DNA from: Loripinus fragilis
Taxonomy: Eukaryota > Mollusca > Bivalvia > Lucinida > Lucinidae
Reading direction: 5' to 3'
Assembly: GCA_964019695.1 (NCBI GenBank)
Contig: OZ026517.1
Coordinates: forward strand, 51,453,672 to 51,517,671
Length of the DNA stretch: 64,000 bases
The notes beneath the pieces were generated by a model. It did no database searches, was not told where the DNA came from, and was given only the letters and a program-made list of their open reading frames with translations. Made by a program: the position numbers and the translations under genes. The number at the start of each line of letters is the position of its first letter. Position 1 is the stretch's first letter. Below are positions 40,343-50,689 of the stretch, piece after piece.

Positions 40343-40823
40343 TGGACCACTATCGGCCTGCCAGCAAAACATCATTAGGATGGCGTTTCAGTGGCGGGCC
40401 GATAATGGCCCGATTGTACGTGCTTACTGGGTGTCGATCATTTTTGAATCCTACATGTATTTATTCCTTGATCCTGGCTATGTTCTTTTCTGGCGTTCGG
40501 TTTGTTTCAGTGAACGTTTAATTTTACATTAATTTATTGTCAACACCCCCCGTTTTCTTAAAAACTTAGGACTTAAAACATTGTTCCCAAACCCTTGCTG
40601 GTGAATGCCTAAATTGAAAAAAAAAAGATTCAGATGCATAGAGTAAGCTGTGCACAAAACCAAACAAAAGAGAAACAGAAACAGAACCACAACTTCGCTG
40701 GTTTTAGATTTCAGGGGTAGAAGGAAATTTCGTCTAAAACCAGCGAATTTGGTTGCGTTTAAATTGTCAGTATTTGAGAGCCGCCGAATATCTTTTTTAA
40801 AGATATTTCTTGTTAGATTACCT
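40343..40823 (-). repeat. Composite repeat AA, inverted copy
   Basis: Reverse of 5937-6614: first the GGACCACTATCGGCCTGCCA / TGGCGGGCCGATAATGGCC hairpin, then TACGTGCTTACTG, CCGTTTTCTTAAAAACTTAGGAC, GATTCAGATGC, and ATTTGAGAGCCGCCGAATATC. An extra hairpin is formed by TCGCTGGTTTTAGAT and TCTAAAACCAGCGA (40695-40748). Confidence 0.6.
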
Positions 40824-41078
40824 CTTACTTTTCCATTCACTTAATACATTTCACTTCAGAACTTCAAAAGCCCATAACTTTCTTATTTGTGAACGACAAC
40901 ATCAAGTGTGGGTACGCATTTTCTTAGTTAGAAGTTGACGTATATTTTGGTTCCAAAATAATTTGGATTTGCCAAAAAAGTTTGTTTTTGCATTTTCAGT
41001 ATCTCCTTTTTCAGTGGGCGAGACATTGCATGTAGCCTATAAAAAGTATAAAATAAAAAGAAAATTTGCCTTTTTTTT

Positions 41079-41162
41079 GGTGAATACCAATTATACTTCA
41101 TCTCGTGAGTTGAAAACATCAGAATTTTCAACACACTCGATGAAATATATTTGGTATTCACC
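41079..41162. repeat. Foldback GGTGAATACCAA...TTGGTATTCACC
   Basis: Arms of about 32 bases (then CTTCATCTCGTGAGTTGAAAA against TTTTCAACACACTCGATGAA) around CATCAGAA. Isolated copy. Confidence 0.65.
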
Positions 41163-41347
41163 TCAAAAAATAAATACCCTCTCTGTATCAAAATTTGGTA
41201 ATAAATGAAAAATACCATCCAACACCCCTTAAATTGGAAATTGACTTGTCATACTGATAAGGGTAGGCACATCCATTCGGCTTATATGGGTTAATATTGG
41301 ACTCTTTCTGAACACCAGTTCTGTGTATTAATTCTAAGATGACTTGT

Positions 41348-41449
41348 AATAGTTATACCATGGGTTGTCCGCCTGTACGTGGAGATAATCCATGAGCTTT
41401 AGTGAGTGGATTATCTTACGTACAGGTGGACAAACATGGTTTAACTATT
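41348..41449. mobile_element. Foldback MITE, 102 bp
   Basis: AATAGTTATACCATGGGTTG, TCCGCCTGTACGTGGAGATAATCCA and the inverse TGGATTATCTTACGTACAGGTGGACAAACATGGTTTAACTATT. A TATACCACCT/AGGTGGTATA pair continues to about 41523. Confidence 0.6.
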
Positions 41450-41792
41450 TTATACCACCTACATCAGTGTAGACCTTGCACATCAAGTCATAGTTCATGC
41501 TAATGTTGGTAAAGGTGGTATAAGTTTACTACAACCTTTTTTTTCATTCTGTGTAAGATAGCCCCTGTCTAGACGACATTGATCAGTCATGTTCAACATG
41601 GAAGAGCACAAATTCCATTAAATACCATAAATGGAATGATAATCAATATAAACGGTGGTTGTGATGGATAAAAAGATACGGTGAAATCAACATCAGAGAT
41701 GGATTATGGGAAATTTGAGACGTAATGCTGTCATAATGGTCAGGCAGAGATTTTTCTCCTGACCCTGAACTTTCACTAGTTAATCCATTTAT
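41450..41792. other. Possibly single-copy, non-repetitive stretch
   Basis: 41560-41790 has no family words or self-complementarity and a more balanced composition than its surroundings (CCATAAATGGAATGATAATCAATATAAACGG, GATGGATTATGGG). A candidate conserved non-coding element by appearance only. Confidence 0.3.
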
Positions 41793-41799
41793 GTCTAAT

Positions 41800-41991
41800 C
41801 AGGCCTCCAGATAAGAGTGCGTATTGGGAAGTTATTTTCTTCATTTCTCATCCAAAACATATGTTGTGGGTACTCAAAAGAACCATCTCGATGAGACGGT
41901 TCTTTTGAGCACCCAAAACACATGTTTAAATAAATGGGTAAGAAAATAGTTAAACTTTTACGCAAATAAAATTTCTTTATCTGGACCTATG
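41800..41991 (+). mobile_element. Q-family foldback MITE with GTCTAAT duplication
   Basis: GTCTAAT at 41793-41799 and 41992-41998. CAGGCCTCCAGATAAGAGTG and TTATCTGGACCTATG ends; centre AAGAACCATCTCGATGAGACGGTTCTT. Confidence 0.8.
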
Positions 41992-42028
41992 GTCTAATGG
42001 AATTTCCCGCCAAATCCATTTCGAAGTT

Positions 42029-42230
42029 TGCTAGTTTGATTTGACTCTTTACGTCCCAGTCAACAATTTTTCAGTTATGTCGGGACGGGCCTTCCTTGGT
42101 TGAACCAGTCCTAAGAAAGGATAAATGAGTCTTGCTCAAGGACACAACACAGTGACACCGGTGAGGCTCAAACCCTCCACCCATCGGTCTTGAGTCAAGC
42201 ACTCTACCACTGAGCCATTGTGCTCCCTAT
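42029..42230 (-). mobile_element. V-SINE with perfect 12-bp target duplication
   Basis: CATTTCGAAGTT at 42017-42028 and 42231-42242. Minus strand: GGGAGCACAATGGCTCAGTGG, B box GGGTTTGAGCC, GTCCTTGAGCAAGACTC, tail GTAAAGAGTCAAATCAAAC. Confidence 0.9.
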
Positions 42231-42242
42231 CATTTCGAAGTT

Positions 42243-43045
42243 GTTTGGTAGTAATTTTTAATTTCATTTAATTTTTAAAAGTACATTCTGTGAACATTTT
42301 GAGAGCAGAGTCTGCAGACTCACCCCTAAGGCCTTCCTTGCTTGCATACAAAAAGTATGGATATAGATGAAGACTTGTACCAAAGTTTAGAAAAGTACCA
42401 AAATCTCATATACAGTGCTGATAAAGAAAAAAAAAAAACTTTTTCACTTTTCTGTGGGATCAGCGACCAATTTTTCTTGGCAAAAGAGAATGAATTTTTG
42501 CGTTTCAATAATCTTAATTTCACCACCAAAAACATTTTTTGTGGATAAAATGATAAGTTTAATTTTACCTGTTCATATTCAAGCTACGATTATCTTTTTG
42601 TGGAGAAACGCCTTGCCGCAAAATTTCTTTTTCAAACTGTTTTTTCGCAAAATAGAAAATTTACTGTTTGACTTTTTCGAGTATGAAGCGAATTTTTTTT
42701 TTCCTTTACCAGCACTATATTCAAAAGCACTATAGACTAATTTGTTTCAATGAATCAAACAATATGAATCCCAAGGAGCAGTCTGATATGGGTCCATACT
42801 GATTTTAATAAAGGATACCCAAGAACATATCAAGCAGATGAGAGAAGCAGACAACAAACTTTAGATAAAGCTAATTTGATATCTTTCTTGCATTTTGTGG
42901 AAAATAAGGCATACGATTCACATGAAATATTAAGCCTTATTGGTATTCTAAAGTGGCAACTTAATTTTAACATATATCCTATACGTCATCTCCTGCAAAT
43001 TTCTACAGGCGCTTTAAGCATTAACGTAATGCAGAATTTCTGTAA
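42243..43045. other. Mostly unassigned, with a D fragment
   Basis: 42770-42870 (AAGGAGCAGTCTGATATGGGTCCATACTG, AGAACATATCAAGCAGATGAGAG) is half of a D MITE. The remainder, including T-rich open frames at 42326-42735, shows no gene. Confidence 0.4.
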
Positions 43046-43180
43046 GTTCTAATTATCCCTGTCATGTCACACAATGTTAGAATGATGATCGTCATCAATA
43101 ACTTATTTTTCACGATTTCGCCTTTCAAATTGCTACATGCTGCGACAGTAAACTCCCGGAGAAACTAATCTCTATAACTA
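43046..43180 (-). repeat. Inverted duplicate of 44375-44500
   Basis: ATTATCCCTGTCATGTC, AATGTTAGAATGATGATCGTCATCAATA, CGATTTCGCCTTTCAAATTGCTACATGC, ACAGTAAACTCCCGGAGAAACTAATCTC: the reverse complement of the mate 1.2 kb away, with about 10 percent differences by eye. Confidence 0.65.
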
Positions 43181-43372
43181 ATTTTTCTTGTCAGTTTCGT
43201 AAAACTCCGTCATTTTTCAATTTTTCATGATCTCTACATTAAAAAGGATAACTATCGTTTATTCTAGTCGCTAAGGAATTAAAATCTGCAGACGATACCA
43301 TAATTGAAGTCTGTCCCTGAAAATTTTCTCTACATCAGACTCATCCAGCTAAAGGCACTGCAGAAACCAATA

Positions 43373-43610
43373 ACCCTTATCCCGCCACTATTTTTTCTTC
43401 CTGAAAATGTTGTCTGCATTTTACGTCTGCTGCATATATTTAAGCGCACTTCAGACTTCATTTTTTCATGTAAGCCAACAATTTGATCCCTGATCAGACT
43501 ACTCAAGAGAGTAGTCTGATCTTGGTCCATATTGTTTGCAATATAGGCCACCTAAGAACATAAGCAAATGAGAGAGCAAATGACAAAAGTTGTGACTGGC
43601 ACGCGAAGGG
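43373..43610 (+). mobile_element. D-family foldback MITE, full length
   Basis: CCCTTATCCCGCCACTATTTTTTC start, GACTGGCACGCGAAGGG end, TTAA after it and TAA before. Core GATCCCTGATCAGACTACTCAAGAGAGTAGTCTGATCTTGGTCCATATTG. The best reference copy for D in the window. Confidence 0.75.
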
Positions 43611-43675
43611 TTAACCCATTTTAGATGGAAAGAAACGTCCATGAAGTTCGATGCAATGCTTTCGACAGTCCATTA

Positions 43676-43883
43676 CAGTAAAACCTGTCTTAAGCGGCCA
43701 CTTAAAATTAGACAAAACAAATGTCTTAGTAGAAAATGGTAGCTTAATGAAGATCAAAATTATTGCAGAATGCTCCAAGGGGAGCATTCTGCAATACTTT
43801 TGACCTGCATTAAGCGATAATTGGTATTGAAAACCAATTTTTGATGTTTCTTTTTGAGTGGCCGCTTAAGACAGGTTTTACTG
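43676..43883. mobile_element. R-family mariner-type MITE, full length
   Basis: TA at 43674-43675 and 43884-43885. CAGTAAAACCTGTCTTAAGCGGCCACT left, AGTGGCCGCTTAAGACAGGTTTTACTG right. Centre ATTGCAGAATGCTCC-AAG-GGGAGCATTCTGCAAT. Confidence 0.85.
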
Positions 43884-43904
43884 TATATATTTTGAGGGTT
43901 CACA

Positions 43905-44010
43905 ATTTTGAACAGGTCGAGATACACAAACATTTTGAGCGTAAAATTGTGAATATTTTCTTATCTTATCAGTTTTAACATATGTTTTGGGCGCTCAAAT
44001 GTTGTCAAAA
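43905..44010 (-). mobile_element. Q-family half element, minus strand
   Basis: CAGGTCGAGATACACAAACA, GCGTAAAATTGTGAATATTTTCTTATC, GTTTTAACATATGTTTTGGGCGCTCAAA: the right arm reversed. The only Q copy in this orientation. Confidence 0.6.
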
Positions 44011-44374
44011 GCAGGGAAAGATTTAAAAGGACTAGCCAGCAAAATGTTGCATGCTTCCTGTTTAATGTGTTTTTTCTAAGCAGCAATTTGCAGAAACACA
44101 ATGTGCGGCTGTATCGTGTAATAAAATGTAATCTGTTCATATTTATTTGTCATGCTTTAAGGATTAACATGCCAATTGTGAATCTGACATAACTTCAGAC
44201 AAAATCCATGAAAATTAATTGCCGCAAACCATAAACAGCCTTTATCACAGTCATGTTTTTATACAAGAGAGCTATGAAGGACCTGGATTGCTTGCCTAAG
44301 TCCAGATTCAAGATGAGATGTCACTTTAAAGACATAGATTTTTAGCTCTGGCATGAAAAAATATTAGTTATAGA

Positions 44375-44500
44375 GATTGGTTTCTCTGGGAGTTTACTGT
44401 CTCTCGCATGTAGCAATTTGAAAGGCAAAATCGTGACAAATAAGCTATTGATGACGATCATCATTCTAACATTGTGCGACATGACAGGGATAATTAACAT
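44375..44500 (+). repeat. Inverted duplicate of 43046-43180
   Basis: GAGATTGGTTTCTCTGGGAGTTTACTGT, GCATGTAGCAATTTGAAAGGCAAAATCG, ATTGATGACGATCATCATTCTAACATTG, GACATGACAGGGATAATT. It lies inside a Helitron-like element while its mate does not, hinting that one copy was picked up from the other. Confidence 0.65.
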
Positions 44501-44886
44501 GCAATTTTGGTAGTGGGCTTGAGGTTTTCTTTAGCTCTGACTATCTGTGAGTCATGAGCCCTTTTCTTTGTTTCATCATGGTGTAGTAATTTGATTAGAG
44601 TGTTTTCCATGATGATACATTGCATTAGTTAGATGGCCGCCATGTGAGCTGAACATTTCTTGTACTTCAACAACAGCAGAATCTAGGGTGAAGATTTGGT
44701 ACCAGTAAAATGCATTTAAGCCCCCCGGTGGCTTGGGCTGCTGTCCGTTCTAAGGAGGTGGTTCTGTTGTTGTTGACTTTTTGTTTATTGTTACTCCCAT
44801 TGTGGGAGTCTGTAATTGTTCTATGTTTTGTTGTACGTTACTTTATGTCCATTCTAGTATTGCAATCATCTTGATGGGGAAGAGAG

Positions 44887-45015
44887 AGCTGATTGCTTTG
44901 CTTAATTTGTCTTCCTGGTGTCTCGTGATGGTTGAGCGGCTCTTCCTCGCGGTGCCACGGGGTTGTCTGCAATTTGTGATTGTGGTATTTCCTGATCATA
45001 TTCACTCACTATTTT
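44887..45015 (+). mobile_element. J-family repeat
   Basis: CTTCCTGGTGTCTCGTGATGGTTG, GGCTCTTCCTCGCGGTGCCACGG, GCAATTTGTGATTGTGGTATTTCCTGATCATA. See 4484-4604. Confidence 0.55.
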
Positions 45016-45379
45016 TATGGTGAAATTCATATGAAACGAACGAAGACCGATCACAATAGCTCACCTTGAGCCTGAGCCAACGAGCTACAACAAGTATGCA
45101 GCTGAAATGTGCCAAAAATAACTGTTCCTTGATGCTCAATCCGAGCATTTGCTTTTCTCATGGTGCAGCATTTATACAGAATTTTTACAATGAAGATGCA
45201 GCAATCAACAATTTCTAAGGCTGTAATTAGTTTGCAAGCTCTCGAAATTACATAACAGATAAAACTTTAATAGCCTGACATGTAAACACGGAACTCCCCA
45301 ATTAAAAGTGTCTGTTACCATAGAGACTGTTCTTCTATAACAGGAATCTTCCATCCAATTCGATAAGACATTATATGGG

Positions 45380-45473
45380 CTTCCATGCGAGAAAACCTGC
45401 CTTCTTCCCAGGTCATGCTCTAACCAACCTGTTCAGCTACAGAGACTAGCTAGAATGTTAAATATTTGAGCTG
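45380..45473 (-). mobile_element. A-family MITE, one end
   Basis: GGGCTTCCATGCGAGAAAACCTGCCTTC, CAACCTGTTCAGCTACAGAGACTAGCTAGAA; cut off by the B element that follows. Confidence 0.55.
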
Positions 45474-45477
45474 TGAC

Positions 45478-45703
45478 ATGAGATTTCCAACAACGTGGCA
45501 TTTGACAAGTGTAGACTCAGACGAGCCTGTGCAGCCTCCTTTTAAGCTTAGAAACTCCAAATGATGTTCAGTCAGTAGCCTAACACTCATAGAATATTCA
45601 AGCCACTAGCAAAGGCTCTGATCAGACTGCCCGTATGCACAGACTGATCTGAGGCTTTGCCGGTCGCACATACCACATTGTTGGAAATCCCATGCCACGG
45701 CTC
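45478..45703 (-). mobile_element. B-family foldback MITE, complete, ATTT duplication
   Basis: ATTT at 45474-45477 and 45704-45707. GAGCTGTGACATGAGATTTCC and GGAAATCCCATGCCACGGCTC ends; hairpin GCAAAGGCTCTGATCAGACTGCCCGTATGCACAGACTGATCTGAGGCTTTGC. Confidence 0.8.
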
Positions 45704-45739
45704 ATTTGTATGAAGCAAGATAAGATATTGCACTTTCAG

Positions 45740-46110
45740 GGCTCATAGAGGCAGGTTTGAGTAAAATTCAAGGACTTCTAAAAGACTTTCCTACAGTTTT
45801 TCAAGGATTAAAGTTTATGAAAAATACAGAGTTAAAATTCTACTTCAGAAATGCTAGGCTGAGATAATGGAGAAATTAGCACTGGAGAATTAGTATAAAA
45901 TTGTTGTGCCTTTATTTGGTGCAGCATATGCTGCACCAAATAAAGGCACAACAATTTTATAATGATTTAGATCTCTATCAACTGTGCTAATTTTTTATAA
46001 GTCCTACAGAAAATAGTACAATTCAAGGACTTTTCAAGACTTGTGAGTGATTTTTCAGTTCTTTTCAAGGCAGATTTAATTTTCAAGGACTTCTCAAGAA
46101 AGCCCTCTAT
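45740..46110. mobile_element. Large worn foldback around a perfect palindrome
   Basis: Outer arms share TTCAAGGACTTCTAAAAG/CTTTTCAAGACTT-type words, then CCTACAG/CTGTAGG and AAATTAGCAC/GTGCTAATTT, converging on 45894-45961. Probably one foldback transposon with old arms and a well-kept centre. Confidence 0.5.
45894..45961. repeat. Perfect 68-bp palindrome without spacer
   Basis: TATAAAATTGTTGTGCC, TTTATTTGGTGCAGCAT, then the exact inverse. 34-bp arms with no mismatch, axis at 45927/45928. Confidence 0.9.
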
Positions 46111-46129
46111 TTTTGAGTACTTTTAAAGC

Positions 46130-46440
<311 letters not shown>

Positions 46441-47531
46441 ACCCTGACTCTTCAGGGCTCACCTGATATTGAGTTACAAGATCTCCTTAATGTTAACTTT
46501 AATGTTACCATATAAATGCATTTGGAATCAAATTTACCTTGTAGTAAAGAAGGTCTACGTCAACCCAGAATCATCATTTGAGCAAACATGGTAGGCCCCA
46601 CATCCACAATGTTATATAACAAGTCCTGAATTCATTGGCTTTTTGGCTTCAGAAGATTTTTAAAAGGGTTTTTACCATACAGTATATGGGTGTGGTGCCC
46701 ATCTTGGACATGTGACAATAAGCATTTAAAAAAAAGTCTTGCCTCAACTAAAGGAGTGCCCACATGAAATATGACTTCAATCAGCCCAATGGTTTCTCAA
46801 TAGACATTTAGATATGTATGTAGCAGTCAAAAATGAGCAACCTTGGATGAAAGGTCAAAGCTCAGCTTGACCTTTGGTACTTTATCTGTAACCAATAAAC
46901 ATATATAGCAAGTATGATGATTTTCGCTTTAACAGATATGGAAAAATGAACATTTCAAGATCAAACAGTTTAAAGGTCTATTAGAGAAGAAAATTTCTTC
47001 TTAGTATGAGGTATTGATTTATGCATATTTCTACTGTTTGGACAATTTCCAGTCTACTTATATGGGTGTAGCGGCCATCTTTGTCATGTGACTATGAGCA
47101 ATTTTTTTTAAAAATTCCTTCCCTTTCCACATGAAATTTGACTTAGAGCAACCCAGTGGTTTCTGAGAATTTAGTTTGTTGGAGCTGAACCTTTAGGGCA
47201 ATTTTGGTAGAGGGCTTTATGAGAAACATTTGGGTGAAATTATTTGAATCATGTGCCAGCAGTTCAGGGGATGTCTTTTAAAGATTTTTTCTACTTTTAG
47301 TATTAGCAGCCATTTTGTTTGTCGGAGCAGTACCATTTGGACAATTTTAGTAGAGGGTCTAAAAAATGAGGAACATTTGAGAGAAATTATTTTCAATTTG
47401 GGCCAGTGGTTTAGGAGATGTTGTCTAATCAAAAAGTTTACTGATGGTGCTAGATGGACAAAACACAATAGACGCCAGACAAAACACGATCACAAAAGTC
47501 ACTTTTGAGCAACTTGTGCTCAGGTGAACTA
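46441..47531 (+). mobile_element. Helitron-like element mixing N-type and O-type cores
   Basis: Starts CAGGGCTCACCTGATATTGAG. The N words (GCAAACATGGTAGGCCCCACATCC, ATATGGGTGTGGTGCCCATCTTGG) come first, then O words (GGGCAATTTTGGTAGAGGGC, GCCAGCAGTTCAGGGGATG) in two to three units, then a worn GCTCAGGTGAACTAA end. Both core types lie in one element. Confidence 0.6.
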
Positions 47532-47574
47532 ACAACACTATTTCCTGAATAAATTATTCAAAGTTTAACCTTAA

Positions 47575-47970
47575 CCCATTTAAGCTAAATGGAATTTCCC
47601 ACTCTTATCAATTGTACCAGTCCATTTTAGCCCATATATAAGCCTAACATCCTTTTTGTGGGACATCGGCAAGCAGTGCAAAACCAGATCAGACGCCGCA
47701 AAATGGGGCGTCTGATCAGGTTCTCCATTGTTTGCAAATGGAAGCTTCTTTTAAAATTTGAACAGAAATGAAAAATACTACCCAAAAACCCTAAAAATGG
47801 AAATGGACTCATCCAATTGATAAGGATGGGAAAATACATTCTTCAGCTTTGAATAGAACATTCTGTAAGCAAACAGTGGGGATCAAGATCAGATGCCACA
47901 TTTTGCAGGGCCGATCTGGGTCTGGATTGTTTGGAAATGTCCCACAAAAAGAATGCTATGCTTATATGGG
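47575..47970. mobile_element. TTAA-flanked D-type element with two hairpin cores
   Basis: TTAA at 47571-47574 and 47971-47974; ends CCCATTTAAGC and GCTTATATGGG. First core AGATCAGACGCCGCAAAATGGGGCGTCTGATC; second core AAGATCAGATGCCACATTTTGCAGGGCCGATCTGGG. CCTTTTTGTGGGAC and GTCCCACAAAAAG form inner arms. It looks like a dimer or a D element nested in its own relative. Confidence 0.65.
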
Positions 47971-48120
47971 TTAAGAGATCTATTTCCATCAAAAGTAAGA
48001 ATCATTATTTTATATGCATAGACATGAAAAACGTATTGACATTATTATGCTATAGATAGATTTCCCCATCTTGATCTTTGAAGCCAATATCTCAAATTTA
48101 ACCAATAAAGTTTCTTTTAA

Positions 48121-48335
48121 CTCTTACCATGCTAGAGGCGACTTTTGTCGTCTGCTGATAACCCTTGCAAACAGTTTGGACCCAGATTAGGACCGACATA
48201 ACGTCGGTCCTGATCTGGATCCAAACTGTTTGACACTCTGATAGTGTTCCTGAAATAATTTTTTAAACGGTTAATTTTGAAAAGAAGTCAGCAGATGACA
48301 ACAAAAGCATGAAAAATTACCCAGCATACAAAGAG
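48121..48335 (-). mobile_element. C-family foldback MITE, full length, TTAA
   Basis: TTAA at 48117-48120 and 48336-48339. CTCTTACCATGCTAGAGGCG and TTACCCAGCATACAAAGAG ends; core ATTAGGACCGACATAACGTCGGTCCTGAT. Confidence 0.8.
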
Positions 48336-48375
48336 TTAAAAAGGCTACAGCCAGATATTATTTCTTAGCCACTTA

Positions 48376-48919
48376 GAGCCATTTCACATATACACCAAAA
48401 TGAAACCGAAACGAAAAAAATAGAATGCCTTAAAGCCTATGAATGCTTTCACATATACGCCAAAACCGAACCTAACACAGAAACAAAAACATGCACGAAT
48501 TAGATTCTATTTTTTTTGGTTTTGGAGGCAGAATATAGCAACTATGTCAGGTTTTTATCCAGCATCACACAGCATAATTTTAATTACACCTACATGTACA
48601 CTGTGAACCACGTGTGTTGTATATATTTTAGTAATCATGGAAGCCATGAAAGGATTGTCCAGCGAGACAATAGGTGATTATTTTACAAGTACAAGACTCA
48701 GACTTTTGTGGGACAAAGCCCAGAGCGACTATAAAGACCACGACCAAAAGGAAATGACATGGAACAATATCATGAAGTCTGTAGAATTACCAGGCTTTTG
48801 TCAAATTAAACATACATTTTCAGAATCGGTTCATTTGTGAAAGGCCTGCCGAAATGAAATGAAGCAAATCCGTTTCGTTTTTGTTTACGGTTCATTTCGG
48901 CGTATATGTGAAACGGCCG
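48376..48919 (+). mobile_element. 544-bp PIF/Harbinger element carrying a MADF ORF, TTA duplication
   Basis: TTA at 48373-48375 and 48920-48922. Terminal repeats GAGCCATTTCACATATACAC and GCGTATATGTGAAACGGCCG, continuing AAATGAAACCGAAACG / CGTTTTTGTTTACGGTTCATTT. CTTTCACATATACGCC recurs subterminally (48448). Autonomous Harbinger elements encode a DDE transposase plus a Myb/SANT/MADF-like DNA-binding protein; only the latter type of coding remains here. Confidence 0.8.
48637..48840 (+). CDS. Short ORF with partial MADF (Myb/SANT-like) domain
   Basis: 67 codons from ATG (a second ATG three codons on) to TGA. Residues 22-52 fit a MADF domain: RLRLLWDKAQSDYKDHDQKE, then MTWNNIMKSVELPG; LWD, DYKD and the following W are the family's usual anchors. 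MADF domains bind DNA and occur in the second protein of PIF/Harbinger transposons, which fits the surrounding element. A full MADF domain is about 85 residues, so this is either a truncated remnant or a first exon. TATATATTTTAGTAATC precedes the start. Confidence 0.5.
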   Translation: MEAMKGLSSETIGDYFTSTRLRLLWDKAQSDYKDHDQKEMTWNNIMKSVELPGFCQIKHTFSESVHL

Positions 48920-49174
48920 TTACAGAAAAATATGACACTGTCTGCTGACTGCCCCAATGTAGTCTGAATACAACAATAAGGGTTTGCAAGACTTGTCTTC
49001 TACAATAGAGCAATAAACAGAAATTAAAAAAGTTGTCAGAAAAATTGTTCTGACTCATACTTCACCATTCAACCTATACAGCAACACTGTGGCAAGAGAT
49101 TGAATGGGTCTGAAGACTTGAAAAACTGCTTTTTTGCACAATTTCTAGGCGGAAAAGTCAATTGTGTCAGTTAA

Positions 49175-49383
49175 CTCTTTCCTTGCTGCCGGCAACTTTT
49201 GTCGTCTGCTGATAACCTTCGCAAACAGTTTGGACCCAGATCAGGACCAACAGAATGTCGGTCCTGATCTGGATCCAAACTGTTTGACACTCTGATAGTG
49301 TTGCTGAAAGAATTTTTTGAAAATAAATTTGAAAAAAGTCAGCAGACAACAAAAGCATGCAAAATTACCCAGCCTGCAAAGAG
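49175..49383 (-). mobile_element. C-family foldback MITE, full length, TTAA
   Basis: TTAA at 49171-49174 and 49384-49387. CTCTTTCCTTGCTGCCGGC and ACCCAGCCTGCAAAGAG ends; core CAGATCAGGACCAACAGAATGTCGGTCCTGATCTG. Confidence 0.8.
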
Positions 49384-49629
49384 TTAAATAATAAATAATT
49401 ATCTTCTACAATTTTCTCGAAATTGTCTGCAACACAGACAGACAAAGGCAATATTTCCGGCAATGGTCTACAGCACATTTCGTATTCAAATTTGACCAGG
49501 ACAGACACATTGGTCAGATGTACTGTTCCATGGAAAATTTATTTTCTTGTAAACTGGATTTGTCCTGGAATAGTTATTCTTATCTTACTCTTGTTTTTTG
49601 GGCCTCAACGTGAGTAAACGTAGTAGGGG

Positions 49630-50307
49630 GACATAATTTGGACCAATGGTTCAGTAGGAGATGTGGTTTAAAGATATTTCTTATCTGGAGCTCTGGTGGC
49701 CCCTTTGTTCAGCGGAGTGGAACCATTTGTGCATTAGAAGGCATCACAAGGAACATTTCTATAAAATTATTTTTGCTTTGGACCAGTAGGTGTCATTTAA
49801 AAAAATCTAATCTAGAGCCCTGGCGGTCCCTTTGTTCAGGGGAGTGGAACCATGTGTGCAATTTTGGTAGAGGGCATCATGAGGAACACTTTAGTCTGTA
49901 AAATTATTTTGAATTTGGTTCAATGGTTCAGTAGATGTGGTTTAAAATTATATCTTATCAAGAGCTCTAGAGGGGAGCAAAACCATTTGTGCGATTTTGG
50001 TAGAGGGCATCATGAGGAACATTTCTGTGAAATTATTTTGAATTTGGACCAGTGGTTCAGGAGATGTCATTTAAAAGGTTTTTTTTATCTAGAGCTTTGG
50101 GAGTCCTCAGATTCCATGGAGCATAATCATTGTGTAATTTTAGTAGAGGGCATTATGGGGAACATTCCTGCGAAAAGATTTTAAATTTGGACGAGTGGTT
50201 CACGAGAAGTCGTTTAAAGAAAAAGTTAACAGAGGATGCACAATGCACGCCAGACAAAGACTGATCTCAATAGCTCACCTTGAGCTTTGACTCAGGTGAG
50301 CTTAAAA
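49630..50307 (+). mobile_element. Helitron-like element, O-type core, about five units
   Basis: Repeats GGACCAGTGGTTCAGGAGATGT, AAAGATATTTCTTATC, GAGCTCTGGCGGTCCC, GTGCAATTTTGGTAGAGGGCATCATGAGGAACA. Ends GCACGCCAGACAAAGACTGATCTCAATAGCTCACC, then CTCAGGTGAGCTTAA (50270-50307). GGGCCTCAACGTGAGTAAACG just upstream (49601) is an A terminus relic. Confidence 0.7.
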
Positions 50308-50689
50308 CCCTTTTCATTGATTAGAAATTTGTAGTGTACCTTAAATTTGCAATTCAAGCAGTCACTTTTTGAAGCAATCTTGAAGACCCATCAAGTAAGA
50401 TTATCCAGGACTAGCTATCCAAGAAGCATGTCTCTCATTTGTCTTCTACTCGATCTGTGTGCTGCATTCGTAATTTTCATTCTTTGTCCATAATACTTCC
50501 ATTAAAATCATGGGACAGAGCCAATCAGGTAGGGTATTTTCTGAAAAAGCAACATAAAATAGCCTATTTTTAATACAACTACCGAAGTACATAAGTAGAT
50601 GAGAGAGCAGACGAATAGTGGGAAAGGAGTTGATTTTAAAATAAATTATTATCTGAAACACCAGAAAAAGTTAACTTTCCATGATATGT
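50308..50689. other. Mostly unassigned; a D relic
   Basis: CGAAGTACATAAGTAGATGAGAGAGCAGACGAATAG (50582-50617) is a D arm; the remainder shows nothing. Confidence 0.35.

Larger units (their letters stand above)
44262..45090 (+). mobile_element. Helitron-like element carrying a J repeat and an inverted duplicate
   Basis: Begins TACAAGAGAGCTATGAAGGACCTGGATTGCTTGCC, the 5' start seen at 29052, and ends AAGACCGATCACAATAGCTCACCTTGAGCC with a worn hairpin. Between are 44375-44500 (mate of 43046-43180) and J (44887-45015). Either captured sequence or later insertions. Confidence 0.55.

Noticed and set aside
39969..40350. Proline/glycine-rich overlapping frames
   Set aside because: They arise from the C-rich inside of an S element on both strands.
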